64,000 bases of DNA from Thermomonas sp. (GTDB lineage: Bacteria; Pseudomonadota; Gammaproteobacteria; Xanthomonadales; Xanthomonadaceae): assembly GCA_016720345.1 (NCBI GenBank), contig JADKKV010000001.1:113433-177432 (forward strand), read 5' to 3'. Numbering within the stretch: the first letter of the stretch is position 1; every line of letters begins with the position of its first letter. Positions 18,409 to 27,128 of this stretch are shown here, piece after piece. The translations under genes were made by a program, and so were the position numbers. Under the pieces are notes generated by a model. That model worked only from the letters and a program-made list of their open reading frames with translations, searched no databases and was not told where the DNA came from.

Positions 18409-19212
18409 TCAGCCGCCCTGGAACAGCGGCCGGTAGTCCGGGGCGACGTGCGGGAGCAGGAGCCGCGCCGGGATCTCCACCGTCCGCGTGCCCTCCTCGT
18501 AAGGCGCGACCTGGGTGGGCGGGAACACGAAGCGCAGCGCACGGATCTGCCCTTCCGCGTTCATCACCGGCTCGAACAGGGCGAAATCCCGCGGGTTGGG
18601 CTCGGTGCCGGCATCGATCATCACGCTGCCGCTGCGCAGCTGCGCGGCACGATCCGCGCCCTCCAGCTCGTCCGCGTCAAGCCGCTGCGACAGCGCGGTC
18701 ATGAGCTGTTCGCGGCTGGCATCGGAAATCGCCTGCCAGCCGGCGGGGCCGCCGACCAACTGGCCCGCCTCCAGCATCGACTGCCGCTGCGGCAGCCAGA
18801 CGAAGCGCGCGACCAGCGGGTTGCCGTGCGCGCCGCCGGTGTAGGTGCTGCCGTCGGCTGCCACCGCCACCACCTCCGGCGTGTCCACCAGGCCGCTGAA
18901 CTGCAGGCTGAGGTCATACGGCACCGGCGGCTTCTGCCCGTTGCTGCCGGCAACGGCTTTCATCAGGTCGGCACGGGCAGCTTCGGCGTAGGCCTTCAGC
19001 GCCTGCGCCAGGAGCGGATGGCGGCTGGCGGATTGCGGGTAACTGATGCCCACGATGTAGTCGGGGCGGGTTTCCACCACGTCCGCCAGGACCACGGTGG
19101 CAGGGGCCGCCGGGGCGGTTGGCTGCGGGTCGGCGGCGGGCGCGCGGGCGCCATCGCAAGCCGCGAGTGCGATGCAGAGCGCAAGGACGGGAACGATGCG
19201 GGGGGGGCGCAT
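18409..19212 (-). CDS. DUF3298/RsiV-like domain lipoprotein
   Basis: The 267-residue protein has a lipoprotein signal ending LAAC at Cys19, an Ala/Pro-rich linker, then a DUF4163-like part (about 40-125, with YTGGAHGN) and a DUF3298-like part towards the C-terminus with LFEPVMNAEG and FPPTQVAPYEEG. The same two-domain layout occurs in RsiV and PdaC, which bind lysozyme or act on peptidoglycan. The role here is unknown. The ATG at 19212 was chosen because it gives the lipobox at the right distance; the Shine-Dalgarno site is weak. Confidence 0.78.
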   Translation of the reverse strand: MRPPRIVPVLALCIALAACDGARAPAADPQPTAPAAPATVVLADVVETRPDYIVGISYPQSASRHPLLAQALKAYAEAARADLMKAVAGSNGQKPPVPYDLSLQFSGLVDTPEVVAVAADGSTYTGGAHGNPLVARFVWLPQRQSMLEAGQLVGGPAGWQAISDASREQLMTALSQRLDADELEGADRAAQLRSGSVMIDAGTEPNPRDFALFEPVMNAEGQIRALRFVFPPTQVAPYEEGTRTVEIPARLLLPHVAPDYRPLFQGG

Positions 19213-19318
19213 GTGCACGATGGTCGTGGCTATCGGGAACGAATTCGTGGGCAAGGCTAGCGGGCGGACGTTGAAAGCTACGTGAGACGACAGCCACGCC
19301 ATTATCGCCGCAAACAAA

Positions 19319-19340
19319 AAACCCGGCCGAAGCCGGGCTT
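19319..19340 (-). terminator. Intrinsic terminator of the cold-shock gene
   Basis: On the minus strand, AAGCCCGGC pairs with GCCGGGTTT around a TTCG tetraloop (one G-U pair), and the right arm runs on into TTTTTTG. It lies 25 bases after the cspA stop. Confidence 0.88.
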
Positions 19341-19364
19341 TTCGAGGCGCGAGCGCCAGGCGAA

Positions 19365-19574
19365 TTACATCGCCTGCACTTCGTCGGCCTGCAGGCCCTT
19401 CTGGCCCTGCACGACCTTGAAGGAGACCTTCTGGCCTTCCTGCAGGGACTTGAAGCCGGTGCCCTGGATCGAGCGGAAGTGGACGAAGACGTCCGGGCCG
19501 CTTTCCGGGGTGATGAAGCCGAAGCCCTTGGCGTCGTTGAACCACTTGACGGTACCAGTCTGACGATCCGACAT
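19365..19574 (-). CDS. cspA: Cold-shock protein, CspA family
   Basis: The 69-residue protein is a single OB-fold RNA chaperone. RNP1 (KGFGFIT, 16-22) and RNP2 (VFVHF, 29-33) are intact. The start follows a clear AGGAG site. The upstream region is unusually long for this gene-dense window and is probably a structured 5' leader, as known for cspA genes. The symbol is by family; whether it is cold-inducible cannot be told from sequence. Confidence 0.95.
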   Translation of the reverse strand: MSDRQTGTVKWFNDAKGFGFITPESGPDVFVHFRSIQGTGFKSLQEGQKVSFKVVQGQKGLQADEVQAM

Positions 19575-19817
19575 GTTTTGTTACTCCTAGAACAGTTTGA
19601 AATGGTGACACGGCCCGCCGGAATTCCCGGATTCGGCCGCGACTGTCGAGCAAGGGGTAACGCACACGATGTAGCGGATCACTTGGATCTACCGCATCGG
19701 GTCACGATGTACCGTGATCCCGCTTGAAACAGTGGGCGCACCATACCGCACTTTCCGCGACATTTGTGAATGGCCTGCAATTATTTTTCGCAAGCCGTGG
19801 CTGGCGGCGGCAGTGGC
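19575..19817 (-). promoter_or_regulatory. Long cspA 5' leader and promoter region
   Basis: This is the longest gene-free stretch in the window (243 bases). Reading towards cspA, a TTCACA and a TATGGT segment near 19740-19770 could be promoter elements. The following 150 bases hold short palindromes around 19669-19725, including GGTCACG with CGTGATCC and CGATG with CATCG. Such a leader fits the thermosensor leaders of cspA genes, but this is inference. The far end of the stretch is just the spacer after rluF. Confidence 0.45.
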
Positions 19818-20534
19818 CTACCAGTCGGCCTGCCCGGGCAGCAGGCCGCGCAGCTCGGCATCGGTCAGGTTGCGCCACTGCCCCGGCTTGAGGTGGCCAA
19901 GCTTGACGTTGCCGATGCGCACCCGCAGCAGCTGCTTCACCCGGTAGCCGAAATGCGCCGCCATCAACCGGATCTGCCGGTTCAGGCCCTGGGTCAGCAC
20001 GATCCGGAAGCCCTGGCTGCCGAGCTTCCCGGTCCGGCACGGCAAGGTCGGCTCGCCGTGGACCGGCACCCCGCCGCGGGCCATGCCGCGCAGGAATTCC
20101 GGGGTCACCGGGTGGTTGACCGCCACCAGGTATTCCTTCTCCAGCTTGTTCTCCGCGCGCAGGATCCGGTTGACGATGTCGCCATTGCTGGTGAGCAGGA
20201 TCAGGCCCTCGGAATCCTTGTCCAGCCGGCCCACCGGGAAGATGCGCTGCGGGTGGTCGACGCAATCGACGATGTTGTCCTTGACCCCGGAGTCGGTGGT
20301 GCTGGTGACCCCCACCGGCTTGTTCAGCGCGATGTAGACGTGGCGGCGCTGGCCCCTTGCGGCAGTGCGCGCCTCCAGCGTGTTGCCGTCGATGCGGACC
20401 TCGTCGCCTTCGCCGAGCTCCGCGCCGATCCGCGCGCGCAGGCCGTTGACGGTGACCCGGCCCTCCGCGACCAGGCGGTCGGCCTCGCGGCGGGAGCAGA
20501 AGCCGCTGTCGGCGATGTGTCGGTTCAGGCGCAT
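19818..20534 (-). CDS. rluF: 23S rRNA pseudouridine synthase RluF-like
   Basis: The protein has an N-terminal S4 RNA-binding domain (about 1-55) and a pseudouridine synthase domain with the catalytic Asp105 in GRLDKDSEGL. The segments ALNKPVG, EKEYLV and LTQGLNRQIR match RluF, which modifies U2604 of 23S rRNA and can modify tRNA-Tyr. At 238 residues it lacks the basic C-terminal tail that extends E. coli RluF to 290. RluB or RluE-like activity is less likely given the resemblance to RluF. Confidence 0.88.
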   Translation of the reverse strand: MRLNRHIADSGFCSRREADRLVAEGRVTVNGLRARIGAELGEGDEVRIDGNTLEARTAARGQRRHVYIALNKPVGVTSTTDSGVKDNIVDCVDHPQRIFPVGRLDKDSEGLILLTSNGDIVNRILRAENKLEKEYLVAVNHPVTPEFLRGMARGGVPVHGEPTLPCRTGKLGSQGFRIVLTQGLNRQIRLMAAHFGYRVKQLLRVRIGNVKLGHLKPGQWRNLTDAELRGLLPGQADW

Positions 20535-20565
20535 GGGCGCGCATTCTACGCGCCCGGCGCCGGGC

Positions 20566-20841
20566 TCAGGCGCGAAGCTCGGCGAATTCCGGGTGCCGGC
20601 GCAGCCAGGCGTCCGCGTACGAGCACTGCGGGTCGACCTTCACGCCCTGGGCGCGTGCGTGCTCGACCGCAACCCGCACCAGCGCTGCGGCGATCCCGCG
20701 CCCGCCGATCGCCGCGGGCACGATGGTGTGGGTGATCGCCATCACCCCGTCGCACCTTTCGTACTCGACATAGGCGGCGTGGCCATCGACCTCGGTCAGG
20801 AAACGTTGGCTGGCGGCGTCATGGCGGATGTCCGATTGCAT
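20566..20841 (-). CDS. Small GNAT-like N-acetyltransferase (YjdJ/CG family)
   Basis: The 91-residue protein belongs to the minimal GNAT family with a short acetyl-CoA fold. GGRGIAAALV (about 47-56) is the acetyl-CoA pyrophosphate loop, and a conserved CSYADAWLRRHP segment (about 73-84) closes the protein. The substrate is unknown. The gene sits 13 bases after the rhomboid gene and 31 bases before rluF, in one minus-strand run. Confidence 0.83.
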   Translation of the reverse strand: MQSDIRHDAASQRFLTEVDGHAAYVEYERCDGVMAITHTIVPAAIGGRGIAAALVRVAVEHARAQGVKVDPQCSYADAWLRRHPEFAELRA

Positions 20842-20854
20842 GGTGGCTCCAGGG

Positions 20855-21475
20855 TCAGTCGATGCCCGATTTCAAGACGGCCCGCGCGAAGTGGCCGAGG
20901 ATCCGCGGCTCCAGCACCAGCGTGAACAGCACGCCGTACGCGGCGCCCCACAGGTGCGCGCTGTGGTTGACGTTGTCGCCGCCGCGGCGGTCCATCCAGA
21001 TGCTGTAGGCCACGTAAAGCAGCGCGAACACGAACGCGGGGATCGGCACCGGGATCGGGAACAGGATCAGGGTGGCCCACGGATCGAACAGGATCGAGGC
21101 GAACAGCACCGCGGCCACCCCGCCGGACGCCCCCAGGCTGCGGTAGCTGGCATCGCGGCGATGGCGCAGCCAGGTCGGCAGGATCGCGACCACGATCGCC
21201 GACAGGTAGAACAGCACGAATCCGGCCGGGGTGATCCACGCCGAGAACACCTGCTCCACCGCGCTGCCGAACGACCACAGGGTGATCATGTTGAACAGCA
21301 GGTGCATCCAGTCGGCATGGATGAAGCCGTGGGTCAGCAGGCGATCGTATTGCCCGCGCCGTTCCACCGCCGGCGGCCACAGGATCAGCCGTTCCAGCAG
21401 GGCGCGGTCGTTGAACGCCCGCCACGACACCAGCACGGTGATCGCGACGATGGCCAGGGTGAGCGTGAAATCCAT
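20855..21475 (-). CDS. Rhomboid family intramembrane serine protease
   Basis: The 206-residue membrane protein has six predicted membrane segments. The catalytic serine is Ser117 in GASGG and the catalytic histidine is His174 in HSAHLWG. The conserved THGFIHADWMHLLFNM segment (about 48-63) matches the rhomboid helix 2 motif HxxxxHxxxN. Rhomboids cleave membrane proteins within the bilayer; the client is unknown. The start lies three bases after the stop of the peptide transporter gene, so the two are likely co-transcribed. Confidence 0.93.
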   Translation of the reverse strand: MDFTLTLAIVAITVLVSWRAFNDRALLERLILWPPAVERRGQYDRLLTHGFIHADWMHLLFNMITLWSFGSAVEQVFSAWITPAGFVLFYLSAIVVAILPTWLRHRRDASYRSLGASGGVAAVLFASILFDPWATLILFPIPVPIPAFVFALLYVAYSIWMDRRGGDNVNHSAHLWGAAYGVLFTLVLEPRILGHFARAVLKSGID

Positions 21476-21478
21476 CCG

Positions 21479-23110
21479 TCAGGCGGCCCGGTAGTTGTCC
21501 TGCATCGGATACGTGCGCGCGTAGGCGGCGAACGCCAGCGCGGCGGCGAAGGCGAAGACCGCGAAGAAGAACATCAGGAATGCGTTCTCGCTGTAGCCGG
21601 TGGTGGCGATGCGCGCGGTCACCGCCTCGTTGCGCACCGCGACGTTGGTGAGCAGCACCCACAGGCTGCCGAAGGTGCTGGTCAGGTACCAGAACGCCAT
21701 GATCACGCCCTTCATCGACTGCGTGGCCTGGCTGTAGGCGAATTCCAGCGCGGTGGCGGACACCAGCACTTCGCCGAAGGTCAGCAGCAGGTAGGGCCAG
21801 GTCTGCCACGCCAGCGAGGTCTGCGCGCCGCTGTCGATCTGCAACTGGATCAGGCCGGCGATGACCCAGGCGATGCCCGCGAAGGCAATGCCGAAGCCCA
21901 TCCGCCGCAGCGCGGTCGGCTCCCAGCCGATCCGCCGCAAGGCGGGATACAGCACGATGTTGTTGAACGGGATCAGCAGCATGATCAGCAACGGGTTCAG
22001 CGCCTGCATCTGCCCGGCTTCCTTGACCAGCCAGCTCGGCCACCACCAGGCGTCGTGCGGGACCACCATTTCCTTGCCCTGGATCACCCAGGTGCTGGCC
22101 TTCTGGTCGAACAGCGACCAGAACGGCGTGGTCAGCGCGAACACGATCAGGATCCGCAGCACCGCGCGCACGCCATCCACCGCCGCATCCGGGTGGCGGC
22201 CGCGCGCGCGCTCCAGCTGCATCGACACGCCGATGCCGCCGAAGGCGATCAGCGCGCCCAGCGCCAGGCAGGCGCTGATCACGAAATGGAAGTCGTCCGG
22301 CCAGAACGGCAGGCTGACCCCGAACCAGGCGTGCAGTGCCCAGCACAGCAGCATCGCCACCGCCAGCGCCGCGCCGAAGCCAGCCACCAGCAGGCCCGGC
22401 CGGCCCTGCCCCGCGGCCTGTGTCGTGAGTGCGGTGCGGGCGACGTTGAAGAACGAGTGCGGGTCCTCGCCGCGGGTCGGCGGCACCCGCACGTACTGCC
22501 TGCGCCCCAGCCAGAAGATGACGGTGGCGATCAGCATCAGGATGCCGGGGATGCCGAACGCCACCGACGGCCCGTAGTTGCGCAGGAACAGCGGCATCAG
22601 CAGCGAGGCGAAGAAGCTGCCGAAGTTGATCGTCCAGTAGAACGCGTCGAACACGATCCTGGCGAGGTGCTTGTTGGCGGTGGTGAACTGGTCGCCGCAG
22701 AAGCTGACCACCAGCGGCTTGATCCCGCCGCTGCCCAGCGCGATCAGGAACAGGCCGGTGTAGAAGCCGGTTCGGTTGTCCTCGAACATCGCAAGGCAGG
22801 CGTGGCCCGCGCAATAGACCAGCGAGAACCACAGCACCGTGTTGTACTTGCCGAAGAAGCGGTCGGACAGCCAGCCACCGAGCAACGGGAAGAAATACAC
22901 GCCGATCACGAAGCTGTGGAACACGTCCTTGGCGACGCCCTGGCGCTCCGCCTCCGGCACGTAGGCCAGGATCACGCTGCTGACCAGGAACTGCACCAGG
23001 ATGTTGCGCATCCCGTAGAAGCTGAAGCGCTCGCAGGCCTCGTTGCCGATGATGAAGGGGATCTGCCGGGGCAGGCGCGCGCTCGGGTCGGCGACGGTGG
23101 TCTGGCTCAT
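21479..23110 (-). CDS. POT family proton-dependent oligopeptide transporter
   Basis: The 543-residue protein has about 14 membrane segments, more than the 12 of the basic MFS fold, as usual for bacterial POT proteins. The family signature appears as EACERFSFYG (about 24-33), and the second signature as FYWTINFGSFFASLL. POT proteins import di- and tripeptides with protons. The location beside peptidase genes fits peptide use. It starts a minus-strand cluster with the rhomboid, GNAT and rluF genes. Confidence 0.92.
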   Translation of the reverse strand: MSQTTVADPSARLPRQIPFIIGNEACERFSFYGMRNILVQFLVSSVILAYVPEAERQGVAKDVFHSFVIGVYFFPLLGGWLSDRFFGKYNTVLWFSLVYCAGHACLAMFEDNRTGFYTGLFLIALGSGGIKPLVVSFCGDQFTTANKHLARIVFDAFYWTINFGSFFASLLMPLFLRNYGPSVAFGIPGILMLIATVIFWLGRRQYVRVPPTRGEDPHSFFNVARTALTTQAAGQGRPGLLVAGFGAALAVAMLLCWALHAWFGVSLPFWPDDFHFVISACLALGALIAFGGIGVSMQLERARGRHPDAAVDGVRAVLRILIVFALTTPFWSLFDQKASTWVIQGKEMVVPHDAWWWPSWLVKEAGQMQALNPLLIMLLIPFNNIVLYPALRRIGWEPTALRRMGFGIAFAGIAWVIAGLIQLQIDSGAQTSLAWQTWPYLLLTFGEVLVSATALEFAYSQATQSMKGVIMAFWYLTSTFGSLWVLLTNVAVRNEAVTARIATTGYSENAFLMFFFAVFAFAAALAFAAYARTYPMQDNYRAA

Positions 23111-23156
23111 GCGTTGGCGGGTCCTTCGGTTTGCGCAAGCCTACCCGATCCGTCGA

Positions 23157-23792
23157 TCAGGCCCATTCGGTCAGTCCTTCGCGTGCGTACAGGGCCGCGA
23201 ACGACGGCCGCGCCTTCATCCGCTGCGCCAGGGCCGCCAGCTGCGGCCATTCCGTTGCCGGCTTCGGCATGTTGCGCGACCAGCGCATCAGCATGGCCAG
23301 GTAGAAGTCCGCGACCGTGGGCGCATCGCCCAACAGGAAGGGGCCGTTGATCGAAAGGTGGGCGTCGATGCGCTGCCACTGGGCCTCGATCCGCGGCGCG
23401 CAATGCGCACGCACCGCATCCGCATGCGCGTCGCCGGCCGGCTCCGCCGGATACCACCATTGCCGGAACAGCGGCTGCACCATGTTGGCGAGGTTGCACA
23501 TCCACTGCAGGTGGTCGGCACGCCGCGGATCGTCGAATGCAGGCGCCAGCCGCGCCTGCGGATGGCGTTCTGCCAGCCACATCGCCAGTGCCGCGGCCTC
23601 GTACTGCGGCCGGCCGTCGATGACCAGGGTCGGCACCACCCCGTTCGGGTTCATCGCCAGGTACTCGGGCGACTTCTGCGCCTTCGCCGCGGTGTCCACC
23701 AGCTGCAACCGGTGCGGCACCTCGAGTTCGATCAGCAGCCAGTGCACGAGCAGGCTGGCGGCGCCGGGGGCGTAGTAAAGCGTCATGTCCAT
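23157..23792 (-). CDS. Glutathione S-transferase family protein
   Basis: The 211-residue protein has the N-terminal thioredoxin-like domain (about 1-80), with LYYAPGAAS at the start and NPNGVVPTL-IDG and the E-AA segment that bind glutathione, then an all-helical domain with the N-capping LLGDAPTVADFYLA motif. The start at 23792 has GAGG seven bases upstream; an internal ATG two codons later gives the more usual family start. The substrate is not known. Confidence 0.9.
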   Translation of the reverse strand: MDMTLYYAPGAASLLVHWLLIELEVPHRLQLVDTAAKAQKSPEYLAMNPNGVVPTLVIDGRPQYEAAALAMWLAERHPQARLAPAFDDPRRADHLQWMCNLANMVQPLFRQWWYPAEPAGDAHADAVRAHCAPRIEAQWQRIDAHLSINGPFLLGDAPTVADFYLAMLMRWSRNMPKPATEWPQLAALAQRMKARPSFAALYAREGLTEWA

Positions 23793-23919
23793 GGCCAGGC
23801 CTCGCGCGGGTGGTGGCGGATTTTCGCACGCCCCGTCGGGGTGCCGCGGCATGACCATGGGCAGGGCCGGCCCGACGCTGGTGCCGGTTACCATCGGGCG
23901 ATCCACCGGAGACCCGCCG

Positions 23920-25698
23920 ATGCGCCGTACCTTGCTCGCTGCCGCCCTGCTTGCCTGCCCGCTGTCACTGGGGATGGCGCCCGCCTTCGCCGCCAGCACG
24001 GCGCTCACCACCACCGCCGAACGCACGGGGTTCCGGCAGACCGGCCGCTACGATGAGGTCATCGCACTTTGCGATGCGTTCCAGCAGGCGTACCCGCAAG
24101 CGGTGCGCTGCTTCGACTTCGGCACCACGCCCGCGGGCAGGCCGATGAAGGCGATGGCGGTCTCCACCAGCGGCGCGCTGGATGCGAAGACCGCACAGGC
24201 GCAAGGACTGCCAGTGGTGCTGGCGCAGGGCGGCATCCACGCCGGCGAGATCGACGGCAAGGACGCCGGCTTCTGGCTGGCCCGCGACCTGCTGCAGGGC
24301 AAGGTCGGCCGCGGCGTGCTGGACAAGGCGGTGCTGCTGTTCGTGCCGGTGTTCAACGCCGACGGCCACGAGAACTTCCGCGCCTGGAACCGACCCAACC
24401 AGCGCGGCCCCGAGCAGATGGGCCACCGCGTCACCGCGCAGCGCTACAACCTCAACCGCGATTACGTAAAGGCCGACAGCCCCGAAATGCAGGCGATGCT
24501 GGGGCTGGTCAACCAGTGGGACCCGCTGGCGATGCTGGACCTGCACGTCACCGACGGCGCCAAGTTCCGGCACGACATCTCGATCACCGGCGAACCCACC
24601 AATTCCGGCGACGCCGGCCTGCGCGAGGCCGGCAATGCGCTGAAGGACGGCATCATCGCCAGGCTCGCCGCGCAAGGTTCGCTGCCGGTCGGCTTCTACC
24701 CGAGCTTCGTCGAGGACGACGATCCGGCCTCCGGCTTCGTGCATGGGGTGAGCACGCCGCGCTTCTCCAACGGCTATTTCCCGCTCCGCAACCGGCTTGC
24801 GATCCTGGTCGAGACCCACTCCTGGCGCACCTATCCGGAACGCGTGCGCAGCACCTACAACACCGTGCTCAACGCACTGGAGCTGGTCGCGGCGAACGGC
24901 ACCCGCTGGCTGCAACTGGCGCGCGACGCCGATGCGCGCGCAGCGCGGCTGGGCGGCCAGTCGGTGCCGCTGGACTACAGGACCACCGATGCCGTCCGCA
25001 CCATCGATTTCCTCGGCTACGAATACACCCGCACGCCATCGGATATCTCGGGCACCAGCATGACCCGCTACGACGAGCGCAAGCCGCAGGTGTGGAAGAT
25101 CCCCCTGCGCGACCAGATCGTGCCGGGCAACGCGATCGTCGCGCCGAAGGGTGGCTACCTGGTGCCGCCGGAACATGCGGTCGCGGTGGCAAGGCACTTG
25201 CTGGTGCACGGCATCGACTTCCGGGTACTGGCCTCGCCGCTGCGCGATGCCGGCGCGCAAGCCTTCGTCGCCGATGGCGTGCAGTTCTCGCCGGCGTCGG
25301 TGGAAGGCCACCAGCGGACGAGCCTGACGGGTGGCTGGACAACGCAGCCGGCGCAGCTCGGCCCAGGCGGCCTGTACGTGCCGATCGCGCAGGCCAAGGC
25401 GCGGCTGCTGGTGAACATCCTGGAGCCGACCGCCGGGGATTCGATGGCCGCATGGGGCGACTTCAACAACGCCTTCGAGCGCAAGGAATACATGGAGGCG
25501 TACGTGGCCGAGGACGAAGCCCGCACGATGCTGGCCCGGGACCCGGCGCTGAAGGCGGAGTTCGAGCGCAAGCTGCGGGAGGAACCTGGCTTCGCGAACA
25601 GCCCCGGCGCGCGCCTGGACTTCTTCTACCGCCGGCACCCGGCCTGGGACCACGGCACCAACCGCTATCCGGTGTGGCGCACCGATACCGCCCATTGA
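23920..25698 (+). CDS. Secreted M14 family metallocarboxypeptidase
   Basis: The 592-residue protein has a signal peptide ending near AFAAS (about residue 24). Zinc ligands are His107 and Glu110 in HAGE and His209 in LDLHVTDG. A PVFNADGHE segment and RNYNLNRDY-like sequence match the M14 substrate pocket. The large C-terminal part (about 340-592) is typical of the M14 subgroup found in xanthomonads. It likely trims peptides in the periplasm or outside the cell. A GGAG site precedes the chosen ATG; an upstream in-frame extension overlaps the GST gene and was rejected. Confidence 0.9.
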   Translation: MRRTLLAAALLACPLSLGMAPAFAASTALTTTAERTGFRQTGRYDEVIALCDAFQQAYPQAVRCFDFGTTPAGRPMKAMAVSTSGALDAKTAQAQGLPVVLAQGGIHAGEIDGKDAGFWLARDLLQGKVGRGVLDKAVLLFVPVFNADGHENFRAWNRPNQRGPEQMGHRVTAQRYNLNRDYVKADSPEMQAMLGLVNQWDPLAMLDLHVTDGAKFRHDISITGEPTNSGDAGLREAGNALKDGIIARLAAQGSLPVGFYPSFVEDDDPASGFVHGVSTPRFSNGYFPLRNRLAILVETHSWRTYPERVRSTYNTVLNALELVAANGTRWLQLARDADARAARLGGQSVPLDYRTTDAVRTIDFLGYEYTRTPSDISGTSMTRYDERKPQVWKIPLRDQIVPGNAIVAPKGGYLVPPEHAVAVARHLLVHGIDFRVLASPLRDAGAQAFVADGVQFSPASVEGHQRTSLTGGWTTQPAQLGPGGLYVPIAQAKARLLVNILEPTAGDSMAAWGDFNNAFERKEYMEAYVAEDEARTMLARDPALKAEFERKLREEPGFANSPGARLDFFYRRHPAWDHGTNRYPVWRTDTAH

Positions 25699-25714
25699 CC
25701 GCCGCTGGACGGCT

Positions 25715-26314
25715 TCAGCAGCGCTCGTACTTCCAGTTGCGGCGCTTGCCCGCGCCCATCCATTCAAGCGCCTGCGCCAGTCGCTTCGCGCGGGTTTCCG
25801 GGCGCCTCGCCTCGACGATCCACTCGATGTACTCGCGCCTGCAGCCGGGCGGGAACGCATCGAAGGTCGCCTGCGCCGCCGGGTGCTGCGCGAGCGCGGC
25901 GACCAGGTCGGCCGGCGCTTGCGGTTGCGGCTTCGCCACGGCCTTGCGCACCGCCGGCGCCTTGCCGCCATCTTCGTTGAGCGCCACCGCCCGGCGGATG
26001 TGCGCAAGCAGGACCGGATCCGGCGGCAGGTCCGCCAGCGACGCGATCTTGCCGTAGCTGCCCATTCCCTCGCGCGGCTCGCCCTCGCCCACCACTTGCG
26101 CGTGCTTCCGGAACCCGAACGCGGCATGCCGCTTGAACCCCGCCATCCCGCACAGGATGGCGCCGGCATGGCTGAAATGGGGCATGCCCCACTTGATCGA
26201 TTCCTCCACCCGCGGACAGGCCTGGTGCACCAGCGCGCGCACGTGGGCGAGGATCGGTTGCGCGAACGGGGCGGCACGCTCGATGTAGGCATCGACGCGG
26301 GGATCGCGGGCCAT
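25715..26314 (-). CDS. YdeI/OmpD-associated family protein with DUF1801-like domain
   Basis: The 199-residue protein begins with a DUF1801-like domain (about 3-110: RVDAYIERA, VEESIKWGMPHFSH) and ends with the YdeI segment (about 140-195: FDAFPPGCRREYIEWI, ARRPETRAKRL, WK YERC). Proteins of this type are common in soil bacteria and have no firm function. The ATG at 26314 gives the usual family start; an ATG ten codons earlier (26344) is possible. It converges on the M14 gene with a 16-base gap. Confidence 0.85.
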   Translation of the reverse strand: MARDPRVDAYIERAAPFAQPILAHVRALVHQACPRVEESIKWGMPHFSHAGAILCGMAGFKRHAAFGFRKHAQVVGEGEPREGMGSYGKIASLADLPPDPVLLAHIRRAVALNEDGGKAPAVRKAVAKPQPQAPADLVAALAQHPAAQATFDAFPPGCRREYIEWIVEARRPETRAKRLAQALEWMGAGKRRNWKYERC

Positions 26315-26382
26315 GTGCTTGCACGCATCGGGGGACGGGGCCATTCTGCCGCCATTGCTCGTAGCCGCACAGGGGACCGCGC

Positions 26383-26631
26383 ATGACCCAATCCGAACGC
26401 CGCAAGGACCAGCAACGCGCCGCGCGCGAACTGCGCGCCGAACTGAACGAGTCGCAGCGCGACACGCTTGCCGAACTGGAACGCTACGGCTGGCAATTGA
26501 AGTTCGTGCGCAGGCCGATCTTCCAGCCGTCGATCCCGGTCGTGTTCGACGGCGACCGCAAGTCATGGGCGGTGCTTGAGCAGGACGGCAGCCTCAACGA
26601 GCACCCGCCCTTCGTCATCCGGGAAGGTTGA
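26383..26631 (+). CDS. Conserved 82-residue protein leading the barnase operon
   Basis: I do not recognise a named family. The protein has a charged, probably coiled N-terminal helix (about 1-35, rich in Glu and Arg) and a short beta-rich C-terminal half with RYGWQLKFVRRP and a WAVLEQDGSL segment. It lacks a signal or membrane helix. Its stop codon TGA shares one base with the ATG of the barnase gene (TGATG), so it is co-translated with the toxin gene. It may be a regulator, chaperone or simply a neighbour. The start is the first ATG after a divergent gap of 68 bases. Confidence 0.75.
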   Translation: MTQSERRKDQQRAARELRAELNESQRDTLAELERYGWQLKFVRRPIFQPSIPVVFDGDRKSWAVLEQDGSLNEHPPFVIREG

Positions 26632-27128
26632 TGGTGGTGAACCGCAGTCCCGGCGCGTGGGTCACGTGGGCGCTGTTGTTGCTGGTGCTGGTCGGCGGCT
26701 GGCTGGCATGGCCGCAAGCGCAGCCCCCGCAGGCGCCGGCCGGCCGCGATGGCGCGCCCGCGCTGCCGCGCGACCCGAGCGCGCGGCCATTGCCGCCGGC
26801 TGCGCCGTCGCAGCCACCACCCGTGGCCGAACCCGCCACCCGACTGCCCGGTTTCCTGCCCGCGGAAGCGCACCGGACCATTGCCCTGGTCCAGCGCGGC
26901 GGTCCGTTCCCGCACCGGCAGGACGGCGGCGTGTTCGGCAACCGCGAGGGCCGGCTGCCGCGCAAGCCGCGCGGCTGGTATCGCGAGTACACCGTGGACA
27001 CGCCGGGGCTGCGCCATCGCGGCGCGCGCCGGATCGTCACTGGCGGCGACCCGCCGCGCGAGTGGTACTACACGGACGACCATTACGACAGCTTCCGCAG
27101 CATTGCGGTCACGGGGAACCTGCAGTGA
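26631..27128 (+). CDS. Barnase-family guanyl-specific ribonuclease (toxin)
   Basis: The 165-residue protein has an N-terminal hydrophobic helix (about 11-28), a Pro/Ala-rich linker (30-70) and a C-terminal RNase domain (73-165) of the N1/T1 barnase family. Active-site residues line up with barnase: Glu119 in REYTV, Arg133/134 in GARRIV and His151 in DDHYDSF, together with the VFGNREGRLP segment. The helix can act as an uncleaved signal or anchor, so the enzyme is expected to be exported. Its stop TGA overlaps the GTG start of the barstar gene. Confidence 0.92.
   Translation: MVVNRSPGAWVTWALLLLVLVGGWLAWPQAQPPQAPAGRDGAPALPRDPSARPLPPAAPSQPPPVAEPATRLPGFLPAEAHRTIALVQRGGPFPHRQDGGVFGNREGRLPRKPRGWYREYTVDTPGLRHRGARRIVTGGDPPREWYYTDDHYDSFRSIAVTGNLQ

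Noticed and set aside
20828-23350. 840-codon open frame antisense to the POT transporter and rhomboid genes
   Set aside because: Stop-poor antisense frame caused by codon bias; no motif or plausible start site.
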